Below are positions 9,801 to 18,394 of a DNA stretch of 64,000 nucleotides, piece after piece (position 1 is the stretch's first letter; the number at the start of each line of letters is the position of its first letter). The notes beneath the pieces are model-generated. The model did no database searches, was not told where the DNA came from, and saw only the letters and a list, made by a program, of their open reading frames with translations. Origin of the DNA: Paraconexibacter algicola (lineage in GTDB: Bacteria; Actinomycetota; Thermoleophilia; Solirubrobacterales; Solirubrobacteraceae); assembly GCF_003044185.1 (NCBI RefSeq), contig NZ_PYYB01000001.1:1116001-1180000 (forward strand), read 5' to 3'. The position numbers and the translations under genes are program-made.

Positions 9801-10163
9801 GCGGCCCTGCCCGACGAAGCCGGCCCCGACCTCGCTGGCGCCGAAGCCCGCGCCACCGGTGATCAGACGGCCGGTGGCCTGGTCGAACGCGGCGACGTCC
9901 CAGTCCCCGGAGGCGGCCTTCAGCGTGACGCCAAGGACGCCGCTGACGGGCATCGTGACCTCGCGGCGCACCACCCCGACCCGCTGGTCCAGGGGCGCGG
10001 CCACGCACGAGCGCGCGACGGGCTGCTCGACGGTGAGCGTGGAGCGCAGCACGGTGGCGGGAGCGGTCAGATCGGCGGCCTGGGCGGCCGGGACGAGCGC
10101 CGCGCCGGCGGCGAGCGCGCCGACGGCGGCGGTCCGGAGGCGACGGGAGAGCGAAGCGGTCAT
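6882..10163 (-). CDS. Secreted M14 zinc carboxypeptidase with C-terminal Ig-like domains
   Basis: The protein has 1093 residues from ATG 10163, chosen because it begins with a clean signal peptide (RR, then Ala/Leu-rich to AQAA near residue 30). The M14 zinc site is visible as HAREW at residues 320-324 (His and Glu ligands), with NRNYG near 400 and a later His in TLITNHTFSN. The catalytic Glu lies in YTFEIGEDAGE. After the peptidase come beta-rich domains, a short Gly-Ser repeat linker ending in Cys (DNA about 7519-7560), a FlgD-like Ig domain (VYYVRFTIRSRGRTDV) and a basic C-terminal repeat. The family removes C-terminal amino acids from peptides; this one should act outside the cell. It is transcribed away from the glycan operon and ends at the hairpin at 6841-6869. 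Confidence 0.9.
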   Translation of the reverse strand: MTASLSRRLRTAAVGALAAGAALVPAAQAADLTAPATVLRSTLTVEQPVARSCVAAPLDQRVGVVRREVTMPVSGVLGVTLKAASGDWDVAAFDQATGRLITGGAGFGASEVGAGFVGQGRTVVVQGCRRRGTARQAELTVSALGIPTGTAASRPSLVEIPITGREQISQLAALGFDLTEHATADHVQAVLYGDADLERLRRAGFRAEVVVQDLVRQLAATRTQDRRATARLRGRTARTGGATLRQAPAESLPSGRTEYRRLVDYDAELKQLVERHPGLVRPITLPFRTVEGREVHGVEIAKNVGASDGRPTFMQMGVHHAREWPSGERAMEWAYELVTKAGKDAKVDDLLARVRTVVIPVVNVDGFNVSREAPTDLQNDPQYAQVPDTGLNQTAVYLVDPALNYKRRNCRLTEGTTSLPQGVCALPVNRTLGVDPNRNYGVLWGGGGASALPVYDTFRGYGPFSENETQNIRAFISQRQVTTLITNHTFSNLVLRPPGVRSQGNPVDEPAMKKLGDRMASRNGYSSGPSYGLYDTTGSTEDWSYSTTGGYGYTFEIGEDAGEKEGGGFHPAFANVIRHWNSGSKVTTGHSGGNRLAYYDAATTAADRAEHSLLTGRAPAGVTLRLRKEVVSETSPVRPAELDLVDTPLGMVEGPVQTFPDVLESKIEVAKSGTFSWDVNPSTRPFVDQRVFPGVADQAARSEAIAEKGSTQPNQVAGAGADGTFEDVPFDVTDADAAALLRITVDGALPVDDYDLTLFRKVGGELKEVGSSGGAPGATEEILLATPPVGDYVLRVTNYLGFGGWSGRIERFRQGQDTIRPRRATEAYTIDCLKGDQVLATRKVEVERGRTAALGAVCGANADEIVGGGSGSGSGSGSGSGSCAATSGFRSVAVAPASRTRIGLRFARRVAAPVRIDVFRVSAGRRVVGNRRVASFSGISRSVTWNGRANARGRAVADGVYYVRFTIRSRGRTDVRRVTLVRAGGRFAVRPAFHRPDSCGLLTTAKLELPAFGGTGNRRLGIAYRVARRSTVTVTVTRAGRRVATKVLKGRAARRTYRVTLAARGLPRGRYTVRITAAAGARRATATLQAQRL

Positions 10164-10234
10164 CGGATGCTGCAACGACCCGCGGCGCGGTTTCTGGCGG
10201 TCGCCGGCGATCTGGCGCCTGCGGACGCCGTCGC

Positions 10235-10261
10235 GCAAGTTCCCGGCGCACCGTCCGATCA
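10235..10261 (+). promoter_or_regulatory. Candidate sigma-28-type promoter, variant -35 (GCAA-N15-TCCGATCA)
   Basis: GCAA at 10235-10238 and TCCGATCA at 10254-10261 are separated by exactly 15 nt. The -10 part and the spacer match the other flagellar-type promoters in this window; the -35 has G instead of T. The -10 ends 7 nt before GTG 10269, so the mRNA would start at or next to the start codon. Confidence 0.45.
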
Positions 10262-10268
10262 CCGGGTG

Positions 10269-11219
10269 GTGCTGCGCGCCGGGATCATCGGGGCGGGCGC
10301 CGCGGGCCACGCCCACGCGCACGCCGTGAACGCCCTCCCTGCCGACCTCGTCCGGGTCGTCGGGGTCCACGACGCCGACCTCGAGCGCGCCCTCGCCCTG
10401 GCCGGGGCGACCTGGGCGGAGCCGTTCCGCGACCTCGGCGAGCTGTGCGCCGCCGTCGACCTCGTCGTCGTCTGCAGCCCGACCGAGGACCACGCCGCGC
10501 ACGTGCTGCGCGCCGCCGCCGCGGGCTGCGACGTCCTCGTCGAGCGGCCCGTCGTCCCGCGCGCGCAGGACCTCGCGCGGCTCCACGCCCACGTGGCGCG
10601 CGCCCCGCGGCGGATCGTCGCGCAGGCCGGGCACGCCGCCCTGCACGACCCGCTGCTGCGCGTCCTCGTCCGCGCCCTCGCCCCGTACCAGCCGGCGACC
10701 GTCGAGCTGCGCTTCGAGACCCCCCGGGTACCGGGCGCGCCGTCGGTGGTGGAGATCCTCCACGACGCGCTGACCGTCCTGCACCCGCTCACGCGCAGCG
10801 CGCCCGCGCAGATCCACGCGTCGGCACGGCGGCGGCGGTCCGGCGGTGGCCTGGAGCACGTGACCGCGCTGGTGACCACCGACAGCGGCGTGCTCGCCAC
10901 GCTGCACGTCGGCCACCTGTGCGACCGCCCGACGAAGCTCGCGCGCGTCGTCACCGACCGCGTCGTCGTCGAGGCGAGCGGCGACACCGGCGAGGTCGTC
11001 GTCCACCCCCGCGGCGACGACGGGGAGTCCGTCGTCCACCCGGCCGGGCAGGAGGACGCGCTCGTCGCGCAGGCCCGCTCGTTCGTGTCGGCGGTGGGCT
11101 CCCGCGCGGTCCCGGCCGTGCCGCTGTCCGCCGCGTTGCCCGCGCTCGAGCTGACCGAGAAGGTGCTGCGGCACGTCGACCTCGGCGAGCGGCTCGGGTC
11201 GGGCCGCCGCGCGGCCTGA
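10269..11219 (+). CDS. Gfo/Idh/MocA family NAD(P)-dependent oxidoreductase
   Basis: The 316-residue protein starts with a Rossmann dinucleotide site, RAGIIGAGAAGHAHA, followed by VVVCSPTEDHAAHV (the CSP-T-xxH element of the family) and DVLVERPVVP, which stands at the place of the usual EKPxa motif; here the catalytic Lys is replaced by Arg (ER-P). The C-terminal half is the alpha/beta substrate-binding domain with a conserved-type HPLTR near residue 178. Members oxidise or reduce sugars and inositols using NAD(P). GTG 10269 is used; GTG 10266 is equally open but would sit too close to the candidate -10 element. It heads a run of eight plus-strand glycan genes. The missing Lys means activity should be tested rather than assumed. 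Confidence 0.88.
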   Translation: MLRAGIIGAGAAGHAHAHAVNALPADLVRVVGVHDADLERALALAGATWAEPFRDLGELCAAVDLVVVCSPTEDHAAHVLRAAAAGCDVLVERPVVPRAQDLARLHAHVARAPRRIVAQAGHAALHDPLLRVLVRALAPYQPATVELRFETPRVPGAPSVVEILHDALTVLHPLTRSAPAQIHASARRRRSGGGLEHVTALVTTDSGVLATLHVGHLCDRPTKLARVVTDRVVVEASGDTGEVVVHPRGDDGESVVHPAGQEDALVAQARSFVSAVGSRAVPAVPLSAALPALELTEKVLRHVDLGERLGSGRRAA

Positions 11220-11242
11220 GCCTGCCGTGCTCGCCCCGCGGG

Positions 11243-11269
11243 TCAAGGCACGGCCGTCGCGGCCGACCA
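11243..11269 (+). promoter_or_regulatory. Sigma-28-type promoter of the glycan-modification operon (TCAA-N15-GCCGACCA)
   Basis: TCAA at 11243-11246 and GCCGACCA at 11262-11269 are separated by exactly 15 nt, as in sigma-28 (FliA/SigD/WhiG) promoters. The -10 is identical to that before the glycosyltransferase at 22712-23713. It lies in the 61-nt gap after the oxidoreductase gene and ends 11 nt before ATG 11281, leaving a leader of only a few bases. Confidence 0.7.
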
Positions 11270-11280
11270 CCCGGGACAGG

Positions 11281-12207
11281 ATGTCCCTCCCATCCGCACT
11301 GCTGTTCAACGACCCGCGCTACCACGCCGTCCACGCCCCGGACGGCGCCCGCAGCGTCGTGCTCGCGCACCGCACCGACGACCGCGTCGTCGGGACGCTC
11401 GCCGGGGTCCTGGACGGTCCCACCTTCACCTCCGGCTACTCGGCGCCGTTCGGCGGCGTCGACCTCGAGCGCCCCGACGAGACCCCGTCGCGGATCTGCG
11501 CGGTCGTCGACGACGCGGTCGCCCAGCTCGACGCGCTCGGCGTGCGCGAGACGGTCGTGCGCTGCCGGCCCGCCTGCCACGGGGCGCCGGCCGCCGAGGA
11601 CGCGGTGCGGTTCGCGCTGCTGAACGCGGGCTTCGCGGTCGCCGAGGCCGACCTGTCCTTCACGCTCGACCTGCGCGGGATCCGCGACGGGGAGCAGTGG
11701 CTCGCCGCGCGCAAGCGCGAGCTGCGCCGCGCGGTCCGCCAGGCCGAGCCCGAGCGGCTGACGCTCCGCGACGCCGAGGACTGGGACGCGGCGTTCGCGC
11801 TGCTGCGCGCCAACCGCGAGCAGCGCGGACGGACCCTGTCGGTCGACCTCGAGCGGGTGCTCGCGGTCCGCGGCGCGTTCGGCGACCGCGTGCGGCTCGC
11901 CGTGCTGCGCCACGACACCGAGGGGCCGGTCGCCGCCGCCCTGACCTACCGCGTCAGCGGTCCCGCCGAGCTCGTCGTCGCGTGGGGCGACGCCGACCAC
12001 GACCTGCCCGCCTCCCCGATGCCCGTGCTGGCGCTGCGGCTCGTCGAGCGCGCCCTGGACGACGGTCTCGCGGCGCTCGACCTCGGCACCTCGACGCTGT
12101 CCGACGGCGCCGGGCACCGCGTCCCCAACGACGGGCTCGTCCAGTTCAAGCGCGCGGTCGGCGCGACCGCCGAGCTGCGGCCCGTGCTCGTGAGGCGGAC
12201 GCCGTGA
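11281..12207 (+). CDS. GNAT/FemAB-type acyltransferase
   Basis: The protein has 308 residues from ATG 11281; an upstream GTG at 11227 is open but overlaps the promoter, so it was not used. The N-terminal half resembles FemAB folds, with ALLFNDPRYHAVH and a substrate region, and the C-terminal half has a GNAT-like core (LAVLRHDTEGPVAAALTYRV, then a long alpha segment, then LDLGTSTLSDG). Such proteins transfer acyl or aminoacyl groups to amines. In a cluster with a sugar aminotransferase, N-acylation of an amino sugar is a likely job (inference). GGGACAGG stands directly before the ATG. The stop overlaps the next GTG start. Confidence 0.75.
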   Translation: MSLPSALLFNDPRYHAVHAPDGARSVVLAHRTDDRVVGTLAGVLDGPTFTSGYSAPFGGVDLERPDETPSRICAVVDDAVAQLDALGVRETVVRCRPACHGAPAAEDAVRFALLNAGFAVAEADLSFTLDLRGIRDGEQWLAARKRELRRAVRQAEPERLTLRDAEDWDAAFALLRANREQRGRTLSVDLERVLAVRGAFGDRVRLAVLRHDTEGPVAAALTYRVSGPAELVVAWGDADHDLPASPMPVLALRLVERALDDGLAALDLGTSTLSDGAGHRVPNDGLVQFKRAVGATAELRPVLVRRTP

Positions 12208-12905
12208 GCAGCGCCGACTACACCGCGATCTACGACCCGGACGTCGACTTCGACGCCCGCTACACGCTGGCGACCGCCGCGCGGATCGTCCCGCACCTCG
12301 GCGCGGGCGAGCACGTGCTCGAGGCCGGGGCGGCGACCGGCCTGATGACCGCCGAGCTCGTCGCCGCCGGGGCGCGCGTGACCGCGATCGACCGGTCGGT
12401 CGGGTACCTCGAGCGCCTCCACGCGCGCGGGCTCCCCGGGGTCGTCACCGCCTGCCGCGACCTCGACGCCGACGCGCTGCCCGCCGGGCCGTTCGACCAC
12501 GTCGTCGCGACGAACCTCCTGCACGAGCTCGACGACCCCGCCGCGTTCCTGCGCCGCGCCGCCGCGGTCCTGCGGCCCGGCGGACGCGTGCACGTGTCGG
12601 TGCCCAACCCGACATCGCTGCACCGCCTCGTCGCGCTGGAGATGGGCCTGCTCGCCGACCTGCACGAGCTGTCCGCGCGCGCCGAGGGCCTGTCCACGCG
12701 GCGCATGCTCGACCACGAGACGCTCGCCGCGCACGCGCGCGACGCGGGCCTCGCGGTCGAGGACCGCACCGGGGTCCTCTGCAAGCCGCTCCCCAACGCG
12801 CTGATGGAGCAACTGCCCGCCGCGGTCCTCGACGGGCTCGACGCGGTCAGCCACCGCGTCCCCGACCTGTGCGCGATGACGCTGATGAGGCTGCGCCGTG
12901 CGTGA
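12204..12905 (+). CDS. Class I SAM-dependent methyltransferase
   Basis: The 233-residue protein starts at GTG 12204, overlapping the previous TGA by GTGA. Motif I is VLEAGAATGLMTAEL near residues 35-50; the acidic end of beta 2 is AIDRSVGYL; motif II/III region is FDHVVATNLLHELDD and VLRPGGRVHVSVPN. These are hallmarks of methyltransferase type 11/23 proteins. It resembles the second methyltransferase at 14298-15050 in the shared C-terminal pattern of SLHRLVAL followed by KPLPNALM, so the two are probably paralogs. The target is likely a sugar intermediate or glycan made by this operon (inference). The last codons overlap the start of the next gene by 8 nt. Confidence 0.85.
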   Translation: MSSADYTAIYDPDVDFDARYTLATAARIVPHLGAGEHVLEAGAATGLMTAELVAAGARVTAIDRSVGYLERLHARGLPGVVTACRDLDADALPAGPFDHVVATNLLHELDDPAAFLRRAAAVLRPGGRVHVSVPNPTSLHRLVALEMGLLADLHELSARAEGLSTRRMLDHETLAAHARDAGLAVEDRTGVLCKPLPNALMEQLPAAVLDGLDAVSHRVPDLCAMTLMRLRRA

Positions 12906-14301
12906 GCCCGTGCCGTCCGTCCCGGCCGTCCCCGGACCCGCCCCGCGCGCCGGGCGCGCCCGGGCCGGCACGGTCACCGTGCTCGGCGGCAGCGTCGCCG
13001 CCCTGGTCACCGCGGACGCCCTGGCGCGCGCCGGCCGTCCGGTCGCGCTGCACCTGCCCGCGCGCGGCGCCGGCGGCGGCTTCGTCGCGCTGCGCCGCGA
13101 CGGCCGCCGGCTCGAGCTCGGCGTCCGCGCGCTGGAGCTCGGCTACGAGGACGATCCCGCCGAGGCCCCGCCGCTCGCCGCGTACGACCCCGGGTTCGGC
13201 GGCCACCGCGCGTACACGCCGCTCGTGCGCCGCTGGGTCCAGGAGCTCGTCGGCGACCGGCTCGTCCCGCTGCCCGCCCCGCAGCTCGTGCTCGACGGCC
13301 GCCGCCACCCGGACGTGCACTTCACCGTCGACCTGCACGGGCTGCCCGCGCTGCTCGGACCGCGCCGCACCGCGCGCGTCGCCCGCGGCGCAGCCGCCGC
13401 GATCGCGCAGCACGGGGCCCGCGGGATCATGCCCGACGCCCACCCGGACCTGACGCTCGCGAGCGCGTCGCTGGCCAACCACGGCACGACGTTCCACGAG
13501 ACGCTGATCGCGCCGCTGGCCGACAAGTTCCTCGCCGACGGCGCCCGGCGCACGCTCGCGACGTGGCGACGGAAGGTCTGGATGCCGCTGTTCTGGCCCG
13601 CGACGCTGCTGGAGGCGTGCAGGCCCGACGGGCCCGCGTTCCGGCCGCAGCGACGCTTCGAGACCGTCGCCGACACGCCCGGGCCCGAGGGTCCCGACGG
13701 CGGTCCCGGCGCGGTCGTCACCGCGCTCCTGGCCCGCCTGCGGGCCGCGGACGCCGTGCGGATCGCGCCGCTGGAGGGCCTTGCCGCCGCCGCACTGCGA
13801 CCGGGCACCGTCGTCGGGCTCGGGCTGCGCGACCTCGACCCCGCGTACGCGCCCGAGCGCGCGCGCAGCGTGCTCGCGTGGCTGGAGGTGCCCCACGACG
13901 GGCCGGTGCCGCTCGTCCACGTCGCCGACCCGGAGAACCCGCTCGCGCGCGTGAGCGACAGCGGCCCCGGGCGGCGTGACGGCACCCGCGTGCTGTGCGC
14001 CGAGCTGCGCCACGACACCCCGAAGGAGCGGATCGACGCCGACGCGCGACGCGGTCTGCGCGACGCCGGTCTCCTGCCGGCCGCCGCGCTCACCACCGCC
14101 CCGACCGTGATGACCGGCGCGCAGCCGACCTTCGACGCCCCCACCGCCGCGACCCGCGACGCGCACGCCGCCGCGCTCGCGCGCGTGCGGGCCGCCCATC
14201 CCGGCGTGGTCCTCGTCGGGCCCGCCACCGCCCCCGGGGCGGACGCGTTCAACGAGCAGGTCGTCGCCGGGCTGGCGGCCGCGGAGGCCCTGACCCGATG
14301 A
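12898..14301 (+). CDS. NAD(P)/FAD-binding protein related to UDP-galactopyranose mutase/amine oxidase fold
   Basis: The 467-residue protein begins at GTG 12898, overlapping the upstream gene by 8 nt. After a Pro-rich start comes a dinucleotide-binding beta-alpha-beta unit, [20 protein letters not shown] (residues about 25-44). The middle has [16 protein letters not shown] and [15 protein letters not shown], a layout seen in UGM-like and protoporphyrinogen-oxidase-like flavoproteins. The C-terminal end, [20 protein letters not shown], looks like the second FAD-contacting strand. Enzymes of this fold isomerise or oxidise sugars or amines with FAD. Its exact reaction is unknown; position between two sugar-linked methyltransferase genes suggests a sugar-nucleotide substrate. 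Its ATGA overlap couples it to the next gene. Confidence 0.65.
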   Translation: MREPVPSVPAVPGPAPRAGRARAGTVTVLGGSVAALVTADALARAGRPVALHLPARGAGGGFVALRRDGRRLELGVRALELGYEDDPAEAPPLAAYDPGFGGHRAYTPLVRRWVQELVGDRLVPLPAPQLVLDGRRHPDVHFTVDLHGLPALLGPRRTARVARGAAAAIAQHGARGIMPDAHPDLTLASASLANHGTTFHETLIAPLADKFLADGARRTLATWRRKVWMPLFWPATLLEACRPDGPAFRPQRRFETVADTPGPEGPDGGPGAVVTALLARLRAADAVRIAPLEGLAAAALRPGTVVGLGLRDLDPAYAPERARSVLAWLEVPHDGPVPLVHVADPENPLARVSDSGPGRRDGTRVLCAELRHDTPKERIDADARRGLRDAGLLPAAALTTAPTVMTGAQPTFDAPTAATRDAHAAALARVRAAHPGVVLVGPATAPGADAFNEQVVAGLAAAEALTR

Positions 14302-15050
14302 CCCCGACCACGCACGCCCCGCTGGACGCCGACGCGCTCGACGCGTACGCGCGCCGCTACTACCTCGTGCAGGACGACGTGCCCGACCTGCACGTCGAGG
14401 ACCTCCAGCAGGTCCACTCCGCCGGCCTGATCGCCGACGCGGTCGCGGGCGCCGGGCGCGTGATCGAGCTCGGCTACGGGGTCGGGCTGATGACCCGCGA
14501 GCTGCACGACCGCGGCGTGCCGATCGAGGTCCTCGAGGGCTCGCCGCTGCTCGCCGCCGCGGCCCGCGAGGCCCACCCGGAACTCGTCGTCCACGAGGGC
14601 CTGTTCGAGTCGTTCGTGCCCGACGAGCCCGTCGACGCGGTCCTCGCCCTGCACGTCGTCGAGCACGTCGACGACCCGCGCGCGCTGCTCGCGCACCTCG
14701 CCACGTGGCTGCGGCCCGGGGGCCGGCTCGTCGTCGTCGTGCCGAACGCCGAGTCGCTGCACCGCCGTCTCGCCGTCCGCATGGGCCTGCAGCCCGCGCT
14801 GGACACCCTCTCCCCCCGCGACCACCTCGTCGGCCACCAGCGCGTCTACACGCTGGACGGGCTCGCCGCGGACGTCACCACCGCCGGACTGACCCCCGTG
14901 TCGGAGCTCGGCTGGTTCCTGAAGACCCTCCCGAACTCGATGATGCTCGACTGGCCGCGCGAGCTGCTCATCGCCCTCAACCAGATCTCCGACGAGCTCG
15001 AGCCGCGCCAGCTGGCGAACATCGGGCTCGTCGCCGAGCGCCCCCGATAG
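14298..15050 (+). CDS. Class I SAM-dependent methyltransferase
   Basis: The 250-residue protein starts at ATG 14298 within ATGA of the upstream gene. Motif I reads [15 protein letters not shown] near residues 55-70, then [13 protein letters not shown], then [16 protein letters not shown] and [19 protein letters not shown]. The C-terminal part has [14 protein letters not shown] and [13 protein letters not shown], similar to methyltransferases in surface-glycan clusters that act on sugar or lipid-linked intermediates. It is paralogous in pattern to the gene at 12204-12905, which suggests two methylations in the same pathway. A GGAG sequence lies between its stop and the next ATG. Confidence 0.87.
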   Translation: MTPTTHAPLDADALDAYARRYYLVQDDVPDLHVEDLQQVHSAGLIADAVAGAGRVIELGYGVGLMTRELHDRGVPIEVLEGSPLLAAAAREAHPELVVHEGLFESFVPDEPVDAVLALHVVEHVDDPRALLAHLATWLRPGGRLVVVVPNAESLHRRLAVRMGLQPALDTLSPRDHLVGHQRVYTLDGLAADVTTAGLTPVSELGWFLKTLPNSMMLDWPRELLIALNQISDELEPRQLANIGLVAERPR

Positions 15051-15059
15051 GAGCACCCG

Positions 15060-15491
15060 ATGGCCCTCGCCGACTGCCGCATCATCGGCTTCCCGAAGAT
15101 CCACGACCCGCGCGGCAACCTCACCTTCATCGAGGGCGGGAACCACCTCGACTTCGACATCAGCCGCGTCTACTACATCTACGACGTGCCGGGTGGCGCC
15201 GAGCGCGGCGGCCACGCCCACAAGCAGACGCAGGAGCTGCTGGTGGCGATGAGCGGCTCGTTCGACGTGGTGCTCAACGACGGGATGGTCGAGCAGAAGT
15301 TCCACCTCAACCGCTCCCACTACGGCCTCTACGTGCCGGCGATGACCTGGCGGCACCTGGAGAACTTCTCCTCCGGCTCGGTCTGCATGGTGCTCGCCTC
15401 GCACCGCTACGCCGAGGAGGACTACTACCGCACCTACGAGGGGTTCGAGGCCGCGCTGCGCGGCGACGAGCCGCTGCCGGTCGCGGCGTGA
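15060..15491 (+). CDS. fdtA: FdtA/QdtA-type cupin: dTDP-4-keto-6-deoxy-hexose 3,4-ketoisomerase
   Basis: The 143-residue cupin carries the family signature [13 protein letters not shown] (residues about 47-59) whose histidines are the catalytic bases in FdtA/QdtA, and the second cupin motif [14 protein letters not shown]. These enzymes move the keto group of dTDP-4-keto-6-deoxy-glucose from C4 to C3, preparing C3 amination. The next gene is a DegT-type aminotransferase whose start overlaps this stop, the classical FdtA-FdtB pairing for 3-amino-3,6-dideoxy-hexoses. RmlA/RmlB, which make the substrate, are not in the window and must come from elsewhere. Whether the product is gluco or galacto configured cannot be told by eye. 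Confidence 0.85.
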   Translation: MALADCRIIGFPKIHDPRGNLTFIEGGNHLDFDISRVYYIYDVPGGAERGGHAHKQTQELLVAMSGSFDVVLNDGMVEQKFHLNRSHYGLYVPAMTWRHLENFSSGSVCMVLASHRYAEEDYYRTYEGFEAALRGDEPLPVAA

Positions 15492-16639
15492 GCACCCTCG
15501 CCCGGGAGCGACGCGCGGCCGGCCGGCCGGTCGGCGCGCCGGACCCCGTCCCGTTCCTCGACCTCGGCGCCGCGTACGCGGAGCTGCGCGACGAGCTGGA
15601 CGCGGCCGCGCTGCGCGTCCTGCACTCCGGCTGGTACGTGCTCGGCCCGGAGGTCGAGGCGTTCGAGCGCGCGTTCGCCGACTGGGTCGGCGTGCGCGAG
15701 GCGGCGGGCTGCGCCAGCGGCCTGGACGCCCTGACGCTCGCGCTGCGCGCGCTGGGGATCGGCCCGGGTGACGAGGTCGTGGTGCCGTCCAACACGTACA
15801 TCGCGACGTGGCTGGCGGTCACCGCCGCGGGCGCGACCGTCGTCCCGGTCGAGCCGGACCCCGACACGCACGCGATGACCCCGGACGCGGTCGCCGCCGC
15901 GCTCGGCCCGCGGACCGCCGCGGTCCTGACCGTGCACCTGCACGGCCGCGTCGCCCCGGACGCGCGGGCGCTGCGCGCGCTGTGCGACCGGCACGGCCTC
16001 GCGCTGGTCGAGGACGCCGCCCAGGCGCACGGCGCCGCCGGTGCGGGCGCGATCGGGCACGCCGCCGCCTTCTCCTTCTACCCGTCGAAGAACCTCGGCG
16101 CGCAGGGCGACGCGGGCGCGGTCACCACCGACGACCCGGCGCTCGCGGAGCGCGTGCGGATGCTGCGCAACTACGGCTCGCGCGAGCGCTACCGCAACGA
16201 CGAGGCGGGGATCAACTCGCGGCTGGACCCGCTGCAGGCCGCGATGCTCGCGGTCAAGCTGCCGCACGTGCACGCGTGGAACGCGCGCCGCCGCGCCCTG
16301 GCGGAGCGTTACGACGCCGCGCTGCGCGACCGCGTGCCCGGGCTGCGGCTGCCGGTGCTGCCGGCCGACGCGGCCACGCACGTCTGGCACCTCTACGTCG
16401 TGCGCGTCCGCGGCGGGGCGCCGGAGCGCGAGCGCCTGCGGGAGCGCCTCGCCGACGCCGGGATCGCGACCCAGGTCCACTACCCGGTCCCGCCGCACGC
16501 CTCCGGGGCCTACGCGGCGCTGGGACTCGGCCCGTACCCGGTCGCGCAGCGGCTCGCCGACGAGGTGCTGTCGCTGCCGATCGGCCCGCACCTGGAGCCG
16601 TGGGCGGTCGACCGCGTCGCCGAGGTCCTCGGTGCCTGA
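15488..16639 (+). CDS. DegT/DnrJ/EryC1/StrS aminotransferase (FdtB/QdtB-like sugar 3-aminotransferase)
   Basis: The protein has 383 residues from GTG 15488 (GTGA overlap with fdtA). It is PLP-dependent: [17 protein letters not shown] is the N-terminal phosphate site, VEDAAQAHG supplies the PLP-ring Asp and Gln, and [18 protein letters not shown] contains the Schiff-base Lys. [13 protein letters not shown] and the C-terminal [10 protein letters not shown] are typical of the sugar-aminotransferase branch. With the FdtA-like partner it most likely transfers an amino group to C3 of a dTDP-3-keto-6-deoxy sugar. A second DegT enzyme is encoded at 25962-27083 without a FdtA partner. Confidence 0.9.
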   Translation: MSTLARERRAAGRPVGAPDPVPFLDLGAAYAELRDELDAAALRVLHSGWYVLGPEVEAFERAFADWVGVREAAGCASGLDALTLALRALGIGPGDEVVVPSNTYIATWLAVTAAGATVVPVEPDPDTHAMTPDAVAAALGPRTAAVLTVHLHGRVAPDARALRALCDRHGLALVEDAAQAHGAAGAGAIGHAAAFSFYPSKNLGAQGDAGAVTTDDPALAERVRMLRNYGSRERYRNDEAGINSRLDPLQAAMLAVKLPHVHAWNARRRALAERYDAALRDRVPGLRLPVLPADAATHVWHLYVVRVRGGAPERERLRERLADAGIATQVHYPVPPHASGAYAALGLGPYPVAQRLADEVLSLPIGPHLEPWAVDRVAEVLGA

Positions 16640-18392
16640 GGCCGCCGCCGGAACGCTCGCCGGGCACGCCGCGACGATCGACGGGATCGCGCGCGCCGCG
16701 CGCGCCTGCGCCGACGCGGGCCGCCTCGAGACCGCGTCGGCGCTCGTGCAGAGCGCCGCGGGCATCGCCGCGCTGCGCCACCCCGGACGGTTCGCGCACC
16801 CGGTCCTCGACGACGTGCTCGCGCGCGCGTCCGCGTCGCTGCCGGACGTCCCGTGGATCGGCGGGCGCGGCGTGCTGCACGTGCTCTCCAACGCGCTGGA
16901 GGTCGGCGGCCACACGCGGCTGGCGTGGCGCTGGATGGAGCTCGACGGCGACCGGCCGCAGTCGTTCGTGGTCACCCGGCCGGTGCCCGGTCCGACGCCC
17001 CCGTCGCTCGCGGCGGCGGCCGCGCGCAGCGGCGGCCGGGAGTGGCGCGTGCCCGGCGCGCAGGCCGGGCTGCTGGCGACCGCGTCGGCGCTGCGCGAGC
17101 TCGCCGCGTCCTTCGACCTCGTCGTGCTGCACGCCCAGCCCAACGACCCGCTGCCGTCGCTGGCGTTCGCCGCCGTGACGGACCGTGCGCCCGTGCTGCT
17201 GTGCAACCACGCCGACCACTGCTTCTGGCTCGGACGCGACGTCGCCGACGTCGTCGTCGGCCACCGCGAGGTCGCCGCGACGCTCGCGCGCACCCGCCGC
17301 GGCGTGCCCGCCGGGCGCACCGCGACGCTGCCGCTGCCGCTCGACGACGTGCCGGCGACCGACCCGGACGCCCGGACCGCCGCCCGCGCGCGCCTGGGCA
17401 TCCCGGCCGCGGCGCGGGTGCTGCTCACGGTCGGCTCGGCCTACAAGTTCGAGGCGCCCGCGGGCGGTCACCTGCTCGACGTGCTGCTCCCGGTCCTCGC
17501 GGCGGATCCCGCCGCGGTGCTGCTCGCCGTCGGCCCGGCGCCGGAGGGGCGCTGGGCCGCGGCCGCGGCGCAGACCGCCGGGCGGGTCCTGGCCACCGGG
17601 GTCCTCCCCGACGTGGCCGACCTGCTCGCCGCCGCCGACGTCTACGTGGAGTCCTACCCGTGCTCGTCGGGCACCGCCGCGCTCGAGGCCGCCCAGACCG
17701 GGCTGCCCGTGGTGGCCTGGGCGCCCGACGCCGCGCAGGCGGCGCTCCTCGGCAGTGCCGGGGCCGCCGCGGGCCTGTGGCCGAGCGCGCGCACCGCCGC
17801 CGAGCTCGCCCGGCTGCTCGCCGCCCCCGCCCCGGCGCGTGACGCCGTGCTCGCCCACCACGCCCCGGCCCGCTGGCGGGCGACGCTGGCCGACGCGGTC
17901 ACCGCGGCCCGGGAGGCCGGCCCGGTCCGGGCCGCGCAGCTCGCCGACCCGCCGGTCGCCGACGCCCCCGAGGACCGGCTGCTGCTCGACCTGCACGTCG
18001 GGACCGGGCACTGCCACGCCCCCGAGGTCGTGGCGCGCTGGGCCGCGCAGGCCGCCGCGCTCGCCGCCGTCCCCGCGGTGGAGCGCTGCTTCGTCCCCGG
18101 CCTGCTCGGTCCCACCACCCACCTCGAGCTCGCCCGCTGCTTCACCGACGCGGTCGTCGCTCCCGGGCCGGGCGAGGAGGCGACCGCGGTCGACCGGCTG
18201 CGCGCGATCCTGCGGGGCGGGCTCGCGCAGCGCGGGGTCGTCGCGCTCCCACCCGACCGCGTGGAGACGGCGTTCCCGGCGCTGGAGGCGGCGCTCGCCG
18301 CGGGCGAGGAGGTCGACCTCGACGTCGTGCCGACCGCCGACCCCGGCTCGCTGCTGCACGCCGGCGCCCTCGCGGTGCCGGCGACCGCCTGA
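16632..18392 (+). CDS. GT-B glycosyltransferase (family 4-like) with extra C-terminal domain
   Basis: The 586-residue protein starts at GTG 16632, overlapping the aminotransferase by 8 nt. The first half includes [20 protein letters not shown], the start of an N-terminal GT-B domain binding the acceptor, and [17 protein letters not shown]. The second domain has [19 protein letters not shown], then [19 protein letters not shown], the EX7E-like donor-site region, and [10 protein letters not shown]. Residues after about 450 form a further Ala-rich domain without recognised motif. It is the last gene of the operon and probably attaches the modified amino sugar to its acceptor (inference). Its stop and that of the opposite-strand kinase lie 2 nt apart inside the palindrome 18387-18400. 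Confidence 0.8.
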   Translation: MPEAAAGTLAGHAATIDGIARAARACADAGRLETASALVQSAAGIAALRHPGRFAHPVLDDVLARASASLPDVPWIGGRGVLHVLSNALEVGGHTRLAWRWMELDGDRPQSFVVTRPVPGPTPPSLAAAAARSGGREWRVPGAQAGLLATASALRELAASFDLVVLHAQPNDPLPSLAFAAVTDRAPVLLCNHADHCFWLGRDVADVVVGHREVAATLARTRRGVPAGRTATLPLPLDDVPATDPDARTAARARLGIPAAARVLLTVGSAYKFEAPAGGHLLDVLLPVLAADPAAVLLAVGPAPEGRWAAAAAQTAGRVLATGVLPDVADLLAAADVYVESYPCSSGTAALEAAQTGLPVVAWAPDAAQAALLGSAGAAAGLWPSARTAAELARLLAAPAPARDAVLAHHAPARWRATLADAVTAAREAGPVRAAQLADPPVADAPEDRLLLDLHVGTGHCHAPEVVARWAAQAAALAAVPAVERCFVPGLLGPTTHLELARCFTDAVVAPGPGEEATAVDRLRAILRGGLAQRGVVALPPDRVETAFPALEAALAAGEEVDLDVVPTADPGSLLHAGALAVPATA

Positions 18393-18394
18393 GC

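Noticed and set aside
3399-10265. Very long open frame on the plus strand running into the oxidoreductase gene
   Set aside because: It is antisense to well-supported minus-strand genes, its product is Arg/Asp/Gly-rich without motifs, and such shadows are normal in GC-rich DNA. Only the part from 10269 is a real gene.
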